NCBI GenBank assembly: GCA_945859605.1
Contig: OX243820.1
Coordinates: 35,563,452 to 35,627,451, forward strand
Source: Lumbricus rubellus
Taxonomy: Eukaryota > Annelida > Clitellata > Crassiclitellata > Lumbricidae
Reading direction: 5' to 3'
Length of the DNA: 64,000 nt
Shown here: in pieces, positions 45,094 to 56,568 of the stretch
Position numbering within the stretch: the stretch's first letter is position 1
Layout of the letters: each line of letters opens with the position of its first letter
Notes under the pieces: generated by a model
Told to the model about the DNA's origin: nothing
Database searches by the model: none
Seen by the model: only the letters and a program-made list of their open reading frames with translations
Made by a program: the position numbers and the translations under genes

Positions 45094-45706
45094 AATAGGA
45101 GGAAACGGCCCAAACGGGCATCGGAGAAAAAACCCACACAAGTACAGTTTAAGGCAAACTACCTACAAGGGATCAAAAGGACATGACCTAAGGAACCTAT
45201 GGTAACCTGTAACCACGAAATAAATTTTGGCAGACGCAGAATTGAAACATAAGTGTGCATTAGCACATACCCGCATAGATACTAAATTGCATTGAACACC
45301 TTTAAACGGCGTTTCTTCTGTTATTTATAAATAAAACGTAGAAATGTCGATAACCATGACTGTTCAGTTCTCGAGTAGGTAGCCTAACTAGTAACTATAT
45401 TGAACTCTTAAATCTGTTCAAATTAGCAATTACAATTAAAAACTATTTTTATTAAAAGCAACAGCTGAGACAACAGTTGTGCGAGAGTAAATACAACAGC
45501 AGACGCCTTACTCCCCTCCCTTATTGAGCTCCATTTGGAACCATATCCAGTGGTTGCCAAGGTAACCCCGGTTTCCATTCCTGGAATAGATTTCTCAGCA
45601 ACCTGCGATACCAGCCAACTTTCGGGTCTAAAATAAAATAACTTGTGGGCAGCTGCTTATTCACAGGCGCTTTGTCAAAACAGAAAGTATTGATTTATAA
45701 TGCTCG

Positions 45707-46170
<464 letters not shown>

Positions 46171-46379
46171 TTATTTAGTTGTGGTAGTTGTAGCTTGACT
46201 TCTGTGGATTTTGTGTATAAAGCACATACATGTAGGTATCAGTCGATGGCGCTTCAGATCCAATGCGTAATCATCTCGTCAACATGCAGAGGATCAGTCA
46301 GTCCTCCGAGACAGGGAGCCAGTCCATGGCAGACCACATAAAACTTCAATTCCTTCAGTCACGAAAGCTGGGTCGAAAT

Positions 46380-46525
46380 ATCTGTCTCTGTATGTCTCCT
46401 TCTGTCTGTCTGTCTGCCTGCCTGCCTGCCTGCCGGTCTGCCTGCCGGTCTACTGAGTCGTCTATCTGTCTCTGTCTGTCTCCTTCTGCCTGTCTGTCTG
46501 TCTGTCTGTCTGTCTATTTGTCAGT
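46380..46525 (+). repeat. (CTGT/CTGC)n microsatellite
   Basis: ctgtctgtctgcctgcctgcc units with ctccttctg interruptions. Confidence 0.95.
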
Positions 46526-46639
46526 CACAGAGATCTATATTGGCTGCCTGCATCGGGGCCATCGCCCCCACTCCCTTTATTCACGAGGCCTGCCCCACGG
46601 AATTCTAATAGCTGTTCCGCCCATCTGATCCTATATGGT

Positions 46640-46780
46640 AACTCGACCCGGACAACCACGGACTATACTCTCTCGGACAACCATTCTGACTCAACGCAGC
46701 GCTCGTGAATAAGCTGGTGCCCCACGCTTGGCTTTTGAGTGGCGCCTTAGAAATTTTTAGTTTACGATTACAATTACGTT
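46640..46780 (+). repeat. Dispersed SINE-like repeat, forward copy
   Basis: The order is cggacaaccacggact, aacgcagcgctcgtgaataagctggtgcccc, cttggcttttgagtggcgcc, then gtttacgattac. The same order occurs forward at 56160-56270 and reversed at 53312-53420 and 54085-54235. Confidence 0.75.
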
Positions 46781-46979
46781 GGGGTTTTTCTGATCGCGTG
46801 GCGGGAAGGCTCGACTAAATGACCGATTTATCCAACGGACGAATGTTGTCCAACCTGTCTATACGCCAACTGCTGATGACCATTGACCAAGTCATCTATA
46901 TGCAAAGTACAATTAAATAGATAACAATAACAGGGACAATGGACAAAGGTTGATGACCGATTGACCAGATTCAATCGTT

Positions 46980-47272
46980 TATTTGTTCATTCATTCATTC
47001 GTTCATTCATTCATTCATTCATGCATTCATTCATTCGTTCGTAAATTCATTCATTCATTCGTACATTCATTCATTCATTCATTCGTTCGTAAATTCATTC
47101 GTTCATTCGTACATTCATTCATTCATTCATTCGTTCGTAAATTCATTCGTTCATTCGTTCATTCATTCATTCATTCATTCATTCATTGATTTGTTCATTT
47201 ATTCATTCATTTATTCATTCATTCATTCATTGTAAATTCGTTCGTTCATTCATTAATTCATTCATTCGTTCA
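46980..47272 (+). repeat. (ATTC)n microsatellite with higher-order structure
   Basis: attcattcgttcgtaaattc blocks recur about every 42-60 bases. It abuts a reverse-oriented retroposon tail (tttatatagcgctctttc, 47281-47310). Confidence 0.93.
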
Positions 47273-47564
47273 TTTCAATAATTTATATAGCGCTCTTTCA
47301 AGAAGTCCATTCAGAGGTGCTCTCAATCCAATCACGATTATGCAAACATGTTTTACGGGGTCTTTAAACGCCGATGAGTCTACTCTAGGTGACAGGTGTG
47401 CCTCCAACTGGAGACTCTAATCATCTAATGCATGATTGTAGTCAGTCAATCATTTCACCCCGTCTATTATACTCTCGACCTTTGTCGTCTTTTAAATGTA
47501 TTCAACAGTGCTAGTAGATTTTATAGCGCCTTTTCATTTGTACTGGGACTACTAAATAGTACGT

Positions 47565-47996
47565 TACGTAATCAGTGGTGTAGTCCTAAAAAATGAAGTG
47601 GGGGAACGCAAAAAATGAAGTGGGGAACGCTTCATATTAGGCTTACAAATTTTTTCCTCAATTATTAATTTATTGTTATTACAGTAGGCCTACTACTGTA
47701 CTACTGTACTATTTTCATTTGTCATTAGCTTTTATTTACAAGCCATTGAACACACATATAAATATATCTGCGAAACTGCGAAAGGCTCCAGTAAGTAAGC
47801 AGCTGAAACTGTGAATCTTGAATTTTTTGTTTCCTCCCTGGAAAAAAGTGGGGGGACGGCGTTCCCCCGCGGAAAAAAGTGGGGGGACGGCGTTCCCCCG
47901 CGGAAAAAAGTGGGGGGACGGCGTTCCCCCGCGGAAAAAAGTGGGGGGACGGCGTTCCCCCGCGTCCCCCCCCCCCACTACACCACTGTACGTAAT
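47565..47996. mobile_element. Non-autonomous hAT element (47573-47988), TSD TACGTAAT
   Basis: The exact 8-bp duplication TACGTAAT flanks termini CAGTGGTGTAGT and its inverse complement. The right half contains four copies of a 31-bp G/C-rich unit (47840-47965; core gacggcgttcccccgcgg). No transposase. Confidence 0.92.
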
Positions 47997-49182
47997 ACTT
48001 TCGCAAAAAGTGTTCATGGCTTGATGGGATAAGTGTGCGCCTGAGCAAAACAATGGTATAAAGAAGGTGAGTTACTAAACACCTTTGAACGGACTTAAGT
48101 TCTGCTATTTGTATTCTCATATGCGTTAATTTTTCAATGTGTTAAATTTATTACAATATCTACGCCAACGGTCGAGTATTCAAGAAGATGTCGCTGTAAA
48201 CTAGCAATTAGCAATTCATTTGTAAAACTCTCAACTATGGCAACTGTTCTATCTGACACCCGTAAAATGTTTTTTCGTTCGACTATTAATATTCATGGCT
48301 ACCAAAATTCAGAAATGCTTAGGTAGCCGATCACGTCAAAAAGTGGCCGAAATATCTCAATGTCACGTGAAAAAAATATTCAGTCGCAAGCGCTTTGAAA
48401 GTGGCAAAACTCGCGCTTTTTGCGACGCTGTTCCCATGGTTTCATTTCTGTAAGTGGACGGTCTCAGCGTTGCCACAAGATGACGCTATAGCTTACAAGT
48501 ATAGATAGCCCTAAAATTAACTGCTAAGCTGTCACTTGATGCAAATATATTCGACACAGCTGATTTGACAAAGTTCATTTCTGTTCTTGGATCTCGGGTT
48601 CGTGAATGTGCCGATGACCCTCAAATGTAGGCTACTTGACATGCCGCCCACCCTTCTGATGCACTTGTACATTAGGGAGCTCTGTAGTCTGTATTACCGT
48701 CTCCAACCAACCAAGTCTCTGCGAATCGTGGAGGCTTGATAGTCCCACGCTCCCGTATACAATAATGCCATCTCATGCATTGGACCTTTGTCGTCTTCCA
48801 CTAACATTTCGTGACACTGCGTTGCATGTATCTCAGGAAACATTCTCAATGTCAATTAATAAGTCGCACTTGTTCAGAGTTATCAGGTAGCTAACGTTAA
48901 GCGAAGCGCCTTTGTAAGGTTATTGTAAGGCGTTATGTAAATGCTTATATGCCTACCAACAGTCCAACACGCATACACCTTTAAAATGCATATCAGCTCT
49001 ACTATTTATAATTTCATTCGCGTTTAATTGTCAGTGCTTGCCACTTACGACATTTCTGTAAGGTTTACGTCACCCGTCCTTGGCTGCCACAGGATGTTTC
49101 TAAGAACAACAAGATATTAATATAATTATATTACGTTAGGTAATGTATGGCTTCTTGGATTACGCACGGCAGCTTAAGGAAG
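47997..49182 (+). other. No gene recognised
   Basis: AT-rich with one retroposon tail (48900-48950: aagcgcctttgtaagg ... ggcgttatgtaaatg). Confidence 0.6.
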
Positions 49183-50011
49183 GCCTAAGAAAGTGCTGTC
49201 CAACCTTTTTGGCCCCGTGGGCCGCAGAAGCAACAGCCTTGAAGCCGTGGGCCGCAATAATAAGTTCAAAGCAACGGCAACAATTTACTGATAATTTTTA
49301 ACTGTTTTATGGAGTTATTGTAATGTATAAATGAACCATGAATCAGGTCTATCGATCAGCACCAAAATTATTAGGTGCGCTCAACTGGATTTTAAGTTTA
49401 TCTCCAAGCCTGGCAGCCCACGGTCTGGCAAACTCAGCTCTTCATTTCGTTTCCCAGTTATAGTTTTTGATTCATCTCCACCCTGTGGTTGAGAATGAGC
49501 CAAAGACATCGCCATTCATCGGTTCTGTTCATCGACAGTTTCCATTCAACCCTCAAGACTCCAATTGGACAATCTCTCGAAAGGAACTGTTGAAGCTATA
49601 GCCTACTTACAGACGTGCTGAAACGCTGTAGGCTACACATCTCATTACCTGACTATAGAGGTGAACGATTTGGACGGGTATAGGCTATGCGATGCCAGTC
49701 TAGTTGAGTATACGGATAAAAATTGTTCAAAACAAGAATTCGTTTGTCAATCTTTGATAGACTACGGCAGCCTAATCACGAGATAGAAAGAGGATAGACC
49801 TGTCAGTTTTCGAACTGGCTTTTCCGGTGATTTTCAAACCCCAGAAACCGTTACAATATGAATATTAAAAAAGTTAAATTCCACCAGACTTTGTCCTTTA
49901 CTGTATTCTATACACAGTGATAGAATTTAGCATGCTCTGGCGGGCCACTTGAAATCACTTGCGGGCCGCATGCGGCCCGCGGGCCGCACATTGGAAAGCA
50001 CTGGCCTAAGG
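49183..50011. mobile_element. Non-autonomous hAT element (49191-50003)
   Basis: Flanks gcctaaga and gcctaagg (7 of 8). The left terminus is aagtgctgtccaa and the right, reversed, is cagtgctttccaa. The right end is ggccgc/ggcccgcggg-rich, as in the other copies. 813 bp, no transposase. Confidence 0.85.
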
Positions 50012-50053
50012 CAAGCTCAAATACGGGACTAGCACAATGCATTGTAAAGCATA

Positions 50054-50794
50054 CAATTCATACGGTGTACGGACCATTGCTCATAGGCTGATTGCTCATA
50101 GGCTGATTGCTCATAGGCTTATTGCTCATATGGCTCATTGCTCATAGGGTCTTTTGCTCATAGGTCTTTTTGCTCATATGGCTCATTGGTCATAGGGTGT
50201 ATTGGTCATAATAAAATAGGCTACAAGTTAAATTAGTCGAATGAAGGTACAGAAAAGAAAACACTGATTGAAAATATAAAGAAACATTTACTATAGGTAA
50301 TGTAATTGTTCACATTTGAGAAAAAAGTTGAACTGTTCAAGCAAAAGCTTGATAACTAACCAATAGAGGTGAAATTGTTCAATTATAAAAAAGTTACACT
50401 TTTTAACAACTAGATTGTTCACTACTTCAGATGTCAAACAACAGGTTTGTTCACTGTCTTATATGTCCACTTCCACATAGCTGACTACTTAAAAGAATAA
50501 GTATTTATCTTCACAAGTTTCTTCAGTGCCAGTGATTCTATTAGTCTACCAACGCTAATTGTCCCTAATTGATAAGCACAAACTAAGGCGTGAAGACGGT
50601 CACCCATATCGCCAATGGTAGGCTATATTTGTTTTAAACATAGGCCAAAGTTCATTGATTTTAGGCATATGACCGATGAGCCTATGAACAATAGACCCTA
50701 TGAGCAATGAACCATAATTATGAGCAATAAGCCTATGAGCAATCAGCCTATGAGCAATCAGCCTATGAGCAATGGTCCTAGAGCCAATTCATAC
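50054..50794. mobile_element. Long-TIR element (50064-50784) with 10-bp flank duplication
   Basis: The left arm ggaccattgctcataggctg, followed by further attgctcatagg units, is matched base for base over about 60 bases by the reversed right arm, then more loosely to over 100. Both arms are built from a 12-15-bp subrepeat. The 10-bp string CAATTCATAC flanks both sides. Long arms with a 9-11-bp duplication suggest a Mutator-like element, but no transposase is present to confirm it. Confidence 0.7.
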
Positions 50795-51030
50795 ATGCAT
50801 GCATGCATACATACATACAGACATGTATGTATGTATGTATGTATGTATGTATGTATGTATGTATGTATGTATGTATGTATGTATGTACGTACGTACGTAC
50901 GTACGTACGTACGTATGTGTGTGTGTATGTATGTATGTATGTATGTATGTATGTATGTATGCATGTATGTATGTGTGTGTATGTATGTATGTATGTATGC
51001 ATGTATGCATGTATGCATGCATGCATGTAA
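50795..51030 (+). repeat. (GTAT)n/(ATGC)n microsatellite
   Basis: tatgtatg runs with a (CGTA)n core (50885-50915) and gcatgcatg ends. It directly follows the long-TIR element. Confidence 0.96.
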
Positions 51031-51034
51031 TGAT

Positions 51035-51380
51035 AATCCGCGCAGCCACCCCATCCGTACAACCTGCAACCGGCGCCTACTTCGGCCGACCATCGACCCC
51101 CCCCCCCCAACCCAAATCTCCCCTGCGGCGCTTCATATGGCGCCAGGGTGCTTGAGGAAGCGTCGTCGTGTGTCCTTCAAATTAGGACGTCCATCTGATG
51201 ACGGAGGACACAGAGGCTTCGAGCAGAGAGGAGCCATCTCCCGACGGAATGGAGGGATACTCCTCCTGCGGTGGCGGTGGCCGCTAGATGGATGCGCTCC
51301 TCACCCCGGCCGCTTGAGGGCGCCAGGCATATCTATCCAGCAGGGCAACGGGACAACCGCACCGAGTGCGATAATCATAT
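51035..51380. other. CpG-rich unique segment
   Basis: Contrasts with the AT-rich surroundings. Long frames cross it but run in from the microsatellite and show no known domain. It could be an unrecognised exon, promoter or enhancer. Confidence 0.3.
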
Positions 51381-51486
51381 TTTTGAATATTATTTTAATT
51401 TCATATTGACACCGGGTAAAGTGTTGATTGCAATTCATAGAATGAACTGTTGAATGATGATTACAATGTATCATCATAGAAGAAGA

Positions 51487-51650
51487 ATTTAACTGTTTTG
51501 GCAGTCAGGCAAGGCGTCCACCACCACGTCATGATATTGCTCAGTTTACCAACGCCATCTGCCGAATGGAAGGCTGAGTTTGGGAGGGTAGCGGGAAATG
51601 ATCTCGCGTCGGTGCGCTGATCGTGCCAGAGTGATGCCACTCCACTAAAC
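51487..51650 (+). repeat. Dispersed repeat, copy 2
   Basis: Shares ordered motifs with 14503-14660 (gaatttaactgttttggcag ... gatctcgcgtcggtg). Confidence 0.65.
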
Positions 51651-52159
51651 ACCTTTTATTATAATAGACATGCCTTCCTAAATATGGCGTAGGCCATTGC
51701 TGCGGGAGTGCCAAGGCTCACAACAGTAACACGTTCATAATAAGTCATAATTATGCAAGACATGTTCAGAGGATGTTTCGTTGAACTGTGCAAATAATAA
51801 TTAATAATAATTATAAATTATTACTATTTTGTTTGGCAGGATGATCTTTTGGAAGAGATCTTCCAGCGGTCTTGTTTCATCGGCCTTTTACATTGTTGCT
51901 TGCTGGTAGTAGGCCTACATGTTAGATATTATAGACTGTCCGCTTATTTAAACTTCTACAGTATTTTGACTTTTGAGTCAACGCAGTTGCAGACGTTGTC
52001 AGACTTTGTAAGAAATATTCAGCGTAAAGCTGCATAATAATAGTTATTATTGTAGCATTAACTTTTGATTATTGCTTAATTACGAGGCCAATGCCGAAGG
52101 CGGTGAGGTGAGGACGATATTTCAGAATTTGCTGTGATCGGTCCCTTCACGTAGCCTAC

Positions 52160-52305
52160 TTATACGGGCTTCACTCATATCTGGGCTCTTCCCTGCATCC
52201 GCTCGGGCTTTCAAGATGTTTCTTTTCCTCTGGGCTTTTGTTCTGAAGGCGCATCTGAATAGTCTATGCTGCAAGAGGCGTTATAATTTCCTTAGATAAG
52301 ATGCG
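52160..52305 (+). repeat. SINE-like repeat with body and tail
   Basis: gggctcttccctgcatccgc, cttttcctctgggctttt, then aaggcgcatctgaatag and gaggcgttataattt. It links the body repeat seen reversed at 53955-54055 to the tail family. Confidence 0.6.
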
Positions 52306-52809
52306 ATATCGGCAAATTAGTCTTGCAGTTAAAACAACGTAATCGTCATGTGTTCTTGTAGAATGTTCTAGCAATTCCTGTCCTTTGTTAGTACTTTGTT
52401 TGATGTATGCAATAATTCGCTACAATTAGAGTTGTCACTTTGTTCTGACCTGTTTTTTTACTCGTGTCGAATATCATGAGTACAGACAAGAAATTCTTAT
52501 GTTACTTCGTAAATAACAATTTGCTCTGACATACCTTTAGAAAAGTAGTTTGAAAAGCAGTTACCTACTCATCCACATGCGGTGGGCATAGATACCGAAC
52601 ACTAGTTATAAATAGGCCTACTTGTCACCTAAAGTTGTTGTTTTACCACACTATTCTAACTATTTATTTCAAATAGAGTTAGAAAGTAGTAACTACTAGT
52701 TCAGCTGTTGGCAGCCACTATTGCTAGGTTGCTTCTTAGGATTTAAATTTGCCAAACCACAGTTCTAACTAGACCTGCTTATTTCAAATAGAGGCTCAGA
52801 AGTTGGTAG

Positions 52810-53220
52810 TTTTGCCATTGAAATTCGCAGGAGTAGAATGTTCGGGATCTTACCACACCGGGTGCAATATGTTCATTCCTATCCAGGCAGCAGCAGCGGC
52901 GGCCATAGATGACTATGCCATCGACGACTGTATTAGCCATCGACGAGTAGGGGAAGAGGAGGCTCGTTGGCGATGGGTTGCGATTGGTCCTCCTGCCAAT
53001 TGGCCATGTAATCCGTGGATTGGCCGCAGTTTACGAGGAAGCCTCAGTGTGGATGAGGATGAAGGGGAGAGTGGGGGAAACCAATTCCGAATCTGTCGAA
53101 GGCGATGTGCTGTAAAAGAGGTTGGGGGTTTGGGGGACAACACCGGGGGGTTATGGTCCGGTGAATTCTCGGGTGAAGGACGTCGTACCTAACTGGGGCG
53201 AGGTCGGCCTACGATGGGTG
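52810..53220 (+). promoter_or_regulatory. Candidate promoter/first exon region upstream of acetylcholinesterase
   Basis: GC-rich relative to its surroundings, with several inverted CCAAT boxes close together (gattggtcc, caattggcc, ggattggccgc; 52982-53028), then a segment ending in a possible donor gatg|ggtgag near 53215. It lies 3.3 kb before the AChE coding exon. A 129-codon frame across it looks like chance. Confidence 0.3.
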
Positions 53221-54402
53221 AGGAATATTGTTGTCCTGCAGATTCTGGGTTGAACCTTTTGGATGTAGCTTAAGCTACAAGACGAGGTGGGTGACGTTGT
53301 TTTAATCGTTATCGTAATCTCCAAATTTCTAAAGTGCTACTCGAAAGCCAAGCGTGGGGCACCAGCTTTTCACGGCGCTGCGTCGAGTCAAAAAGGGTTG
53401 TCCGTATACGAGTAGTCCAAAGGTGGTCTGGGTCGAGTTGTTTTAGCTTTGCGAATGACTCGAATCTAAATTAGTTTCATTTATCATTTGTCTCGCATGT
53501 TTAGTGTTTCAGTTATTGTTAGTTTCAGTTAGTTTCAAGATTTTTGTGTTTTAGTCAATACAATCTGAAACTTCCGCGCTATAGGCCTACATCATATGGT
53601 CTCAGATTCAGTGTGTTTTACATATTTTATTCATTGATGCACTAAGAATGCGGCCAAACACAAAATAAGAATTCTTGCCGAGCTTACAAATCTTACAAAT
53701 CGGAATGCTTTGAGTGTAACATGGTACCAGTGCATCTCATCGACATAGGCGTACGGGAGATTTCAGTAGTGGGAGGGGTGGCAAAAATTTAACTTCTGCC
53801 CGAAAAATCTCGTTGTGGGAAATACTTTTTTCCCCAGACAAAAAGTTGAGGATCTTTTTTAGCCATCGGGTTGAAATGTCGTGAAAAATACTAATTAATA
53901 TTTTAAACTATTTTCCCGGGCCTGCCTGCCCGAAAAGACAGTAGGCCTAGGCGTTTTCAGTACAGAAGTCCCAGGGAAAAGAAGCGTTTTGAGAGAGCGT
54001 GAGGATGCAGGGAAGAGCCCAGCCACAAGCTTAGCTTCGACATATTAAGTCACATAGCCTTAGACCGTGTAAGAGAGGAAGTCCATTCCTCGTAATCTTA
54101 ATCGTAAACTCAAAATTTCTAAAGCGCCACTCCAAAGCCAAGCACGGGGCACCAGCTTATTCACGAGCGCTGCGTTGAGTCATGAGGGTTGTCCGAGAGA
54201 GTAGTCCGTGGTGGTCCGGGTCGAGTTACCATAGATTTACCATACATTGGTAGTTACCATAGATTTACCATACCGTACATTCCTTGTGGAGATACAATAT
54301 TCACACAAAATATGCCCGGCTTTGAACAAAGGCAATCCGAACACGAGGGAAAAAGAGGTCAAGAGGGCCAGTAGAGGGGTTAGCAAATGTCATAGACAGG
54401 GC

Positions 54403-54531
54403 TTAAAGTGTGCCTGGACGGTCAAAGGGTTAAAGTGTGCCTGGACGGTCAAAGGGTTAAAGTGTGCCTGGACGGTCAAAGGGTTAAAGTGTGCCTGGAC
54501 GGTCAAAGGGTTAAAGCGTGCCTGGACGGTC
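54403..54531 (+). repeat. 27-bp tandem repeat, five copies
   Basis: ttaaagtgtgcctggacggtcaaaggg repeats exactly every 27 bp, and the last copy has agcgtg. An inverted gcgtccaggcac lies at 54660-54671, so the array may be part of an inverted-repeat element beginning TTAA. Confidence 0.93.
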
Positions 54532-54718
54532 AAGGACGTTAGGGTCATGGACTTCATAATATGGTTAGGGTTAATGACACGGCGTCCAGGCAATTATTTT
54601 CAAATCTCAACGCAGTCGTCCTGCCGCTTATTTGGACAGCAGAACCTGGAAAATTGAAGAGCGTCCAGGCACTAACTGTTTACAGAGATAGGCTTACACG
54701 TAATATAGGCTACAAATT

Positions 54719-55169
54719 CAGGGGTGTCAAAGAGCTGGCCCGCGGGCCATTTCTGGCCCGCCGATGATTTTTTTCTGGCCCGCGGAGTCTTCCCAAAAGA
54801 TTACAAAATTAGAGGATAAAAGTTCAATTTTGTATATTTTACAGCCAGCGCCGAATATCTTGCAAATCTTCATGGTTTATTCAACTTTATTGTATCAATT
54901 TTTTTTTATTGAGCCAGAGAAAAGCACACAAGGTACATATCATCACATAAAAATAAAACATGTATATAAACCTACATACATATAGTAGGCCTATCTTGTT
55001 AGAATATGACTCCGTTTTATAAATGGATTGATAGGAACAAAAAGACACATATTGCTACATGAGCTTCAACACCCTGGCCCGCCACTTGTAAAAAAATGTT
55101 CACACTGGCCCGCCACTTCTTAGAAGATGCTCACTCTGGCCCGCCATTGAAAAAGGTTTGACACCCCTG
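54719..55169. mobile_element. Non-autonomous hAT element
   Basis: Termini CAGGGGTGTCAAA and its exact inverse complement. It starts with the ggcccgcgggcc motif and ends with three ggcccgccactt repeats. ggctacat follows it and ggctacaa stands three bases before it, so the target duplication is displaced by a small change (att) on the left. Confidence 0.85.
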
Positions 55170-55534
55170 GGCTACATGATGCAATGTAGTCATGGAGAAA
55201 ATAATTATGGACACGACTACGTTGGGATTTAGAGACCAGTATGATGACGATAATAATTAATCACCGACAGCAATCAGTAATTAGAATAAAATCAGTAATT
55301 AGAACAAAATCAGTAATTAGAATAAAGTCGCATTTTGTCGCAAAAAATTCCCGACTGGATAAGCATAATAACTGTGTACGATATTAAGTTGAACGACACT
55401 GTATGATCAACAACGTAGCCCTCCTCCGCTATCCAGGCTTGGGACTGGCACTGTCAGAGTGCATACAGTGGCTGATCGAGTCTTTGTACCGTGTATATAC
55501 GGTGAAAATAGATGCATCCTTTTATTCCTTTATA

Positions 55535-55652
55535 ATTATATATAATTATATATATATACATTATATACATTATATATAATTATATAAATATATATACATA
55601 TATATAATTATATATATATACATCATATATAACTATAAAATATATATATACA

Positions 55653-55682
<30 letters not shown>
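55535..55682. repeat. (AT)n-rich microsatellite
   Basis: tatatataattatatatac runs. Confidence 0.95.
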
Positions 55683-55683
<1 letters not shown>

Positions 55684-55789
55684 TAGAGTTACCGCAAGGT
55701 CATCGAGAACTCATGCAGCATCCTTGAAATCTGATCCTTGCTCCATCTGTGAGTTTTGTCCATGTCAAGTTTTATTTATCAATGCACCT

Positions 55790-55830
55790 TTCAATCAATC
55801 AATCAATGAATCAATCAGTCAGTCAGTCAG

Positions 55831-55861
<31 letters not shown>

Positions 55862-55870
55862 GTCAGTCAG

Positions 55871-55913
<43 letters not shown>

Positions 55914-55982
55914 GTCAATCAGTCAGTCAATCAATCAGTCAATCAATCAATCAATCAATCAACCAGTCAGTCAATCGATCAA
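55790..55982 (+). repeat. (CAAT)n/(CAGT)n microsatellite
   Basis: caatcaatcagtcagtcaat units. The Ser/Gln/Asn frames over it are artefacts. Confidence 0.97.
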
Positions 55983-56149
55983 ATAAGCTTATTAACAGAA
56001 AGAAAGAATATAACATTTTGTCTAGTTAAATCAATTCGACCTTCAGACTTCCAGAGTTTAGACGTTTCTCGTCCTCCACGAATCCCTCCCCCACCTTAGC
56101 CTCGAGACTGGTCTCTCCGGTCTCCCTGGCAACCGGACTGGGGCCACCA

Positions 56150-56272
56150 AAGGACATCGACCTCTGGGCAACCATCTTACACGATGCAGCGCTCGTAAAT
56201 AAGCTGTTGCCCTGCGCTTGGCTTAAAAGCATTTCCTCAGAAATTCGTGGTTTACGATAACGATACAAAATG
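56150..56272 (+). repeat. Dispersed SINE-like repeat, forward copy
   Basis: gatgcagcgctcgtaaataagctg, ccctgcgcttggctt, then gtttacgataacgatac. It sits about 100 bases before the 5' UTR exon of the acetylcholinesterase. Confidence 0.7.
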
Positions 56273-56373
56273 CGCAGCAAGTCCCTCTTTATTCTAGAAA
56301 TCGTTCAGCATAGCTTATGTAGCACCATTATTTTCGAGAAGTATGTAAAGCTAAAAAAATTATTTTGATTCAG

Positions 56374-56568
56374 GCTGAATTTAGACAACGGAGGATGGAA
56401 GAATACATTGTCTGTGGCAAACAATACGAGCTAGTATTACCACCACGAAGCAATAGATACCAGGATAATCGAGTGATACCATAGTTCGACGAAGAGTCTC
56501 CGCTAAAGCGCAGCTCACTTCCATTTGGATCACCGGGAAAACAGGAGAATAATACTCTCCGGTGGAAG
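56374..56568 (+). other. ACHE: 5' UTR part of the acetylcholinesterase coding exon
   Basis: A good acceptor (ttattttgattcag) ends at 56373, so an upstream non-coding exon is likely. The segment carries a 29-codon upstream frame (ATG 56395, TAG 56482-56484). The start of the mRNA is unknown. Confidence 0.5.

Noticed and set aside
46542..46640. Short CpG-containing segment after a (CTGT)n array considered as an exon
   Set aside because: No acceptor/donor pair in phase and no resemblance to a family.
47725..48120. 131-codon minus-strand ORF with P-P-L-F/G-T-P-S-P-H-F repeats
   Set aside because: It is read through the 31-bp repeat of a hAT element.
50720..51409. 229-codon plus-strand ORF
   Set aside because: The first half is the transposon arm and (GTAT)n array. 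The GC-rich second half shows no domain and no splice support.
52803..53192. 129-codon frame as a gene
   Set aside because: No recognisable domain, and the composition follows a CpG-rich promoter-like region. Kept only as a candidate regulatory region.
54247..54657. 136-codon frame with G-L-K-C-A-W-T-V-K repeats
   Set aside because: Explained by the 27-bp tandem repeat.
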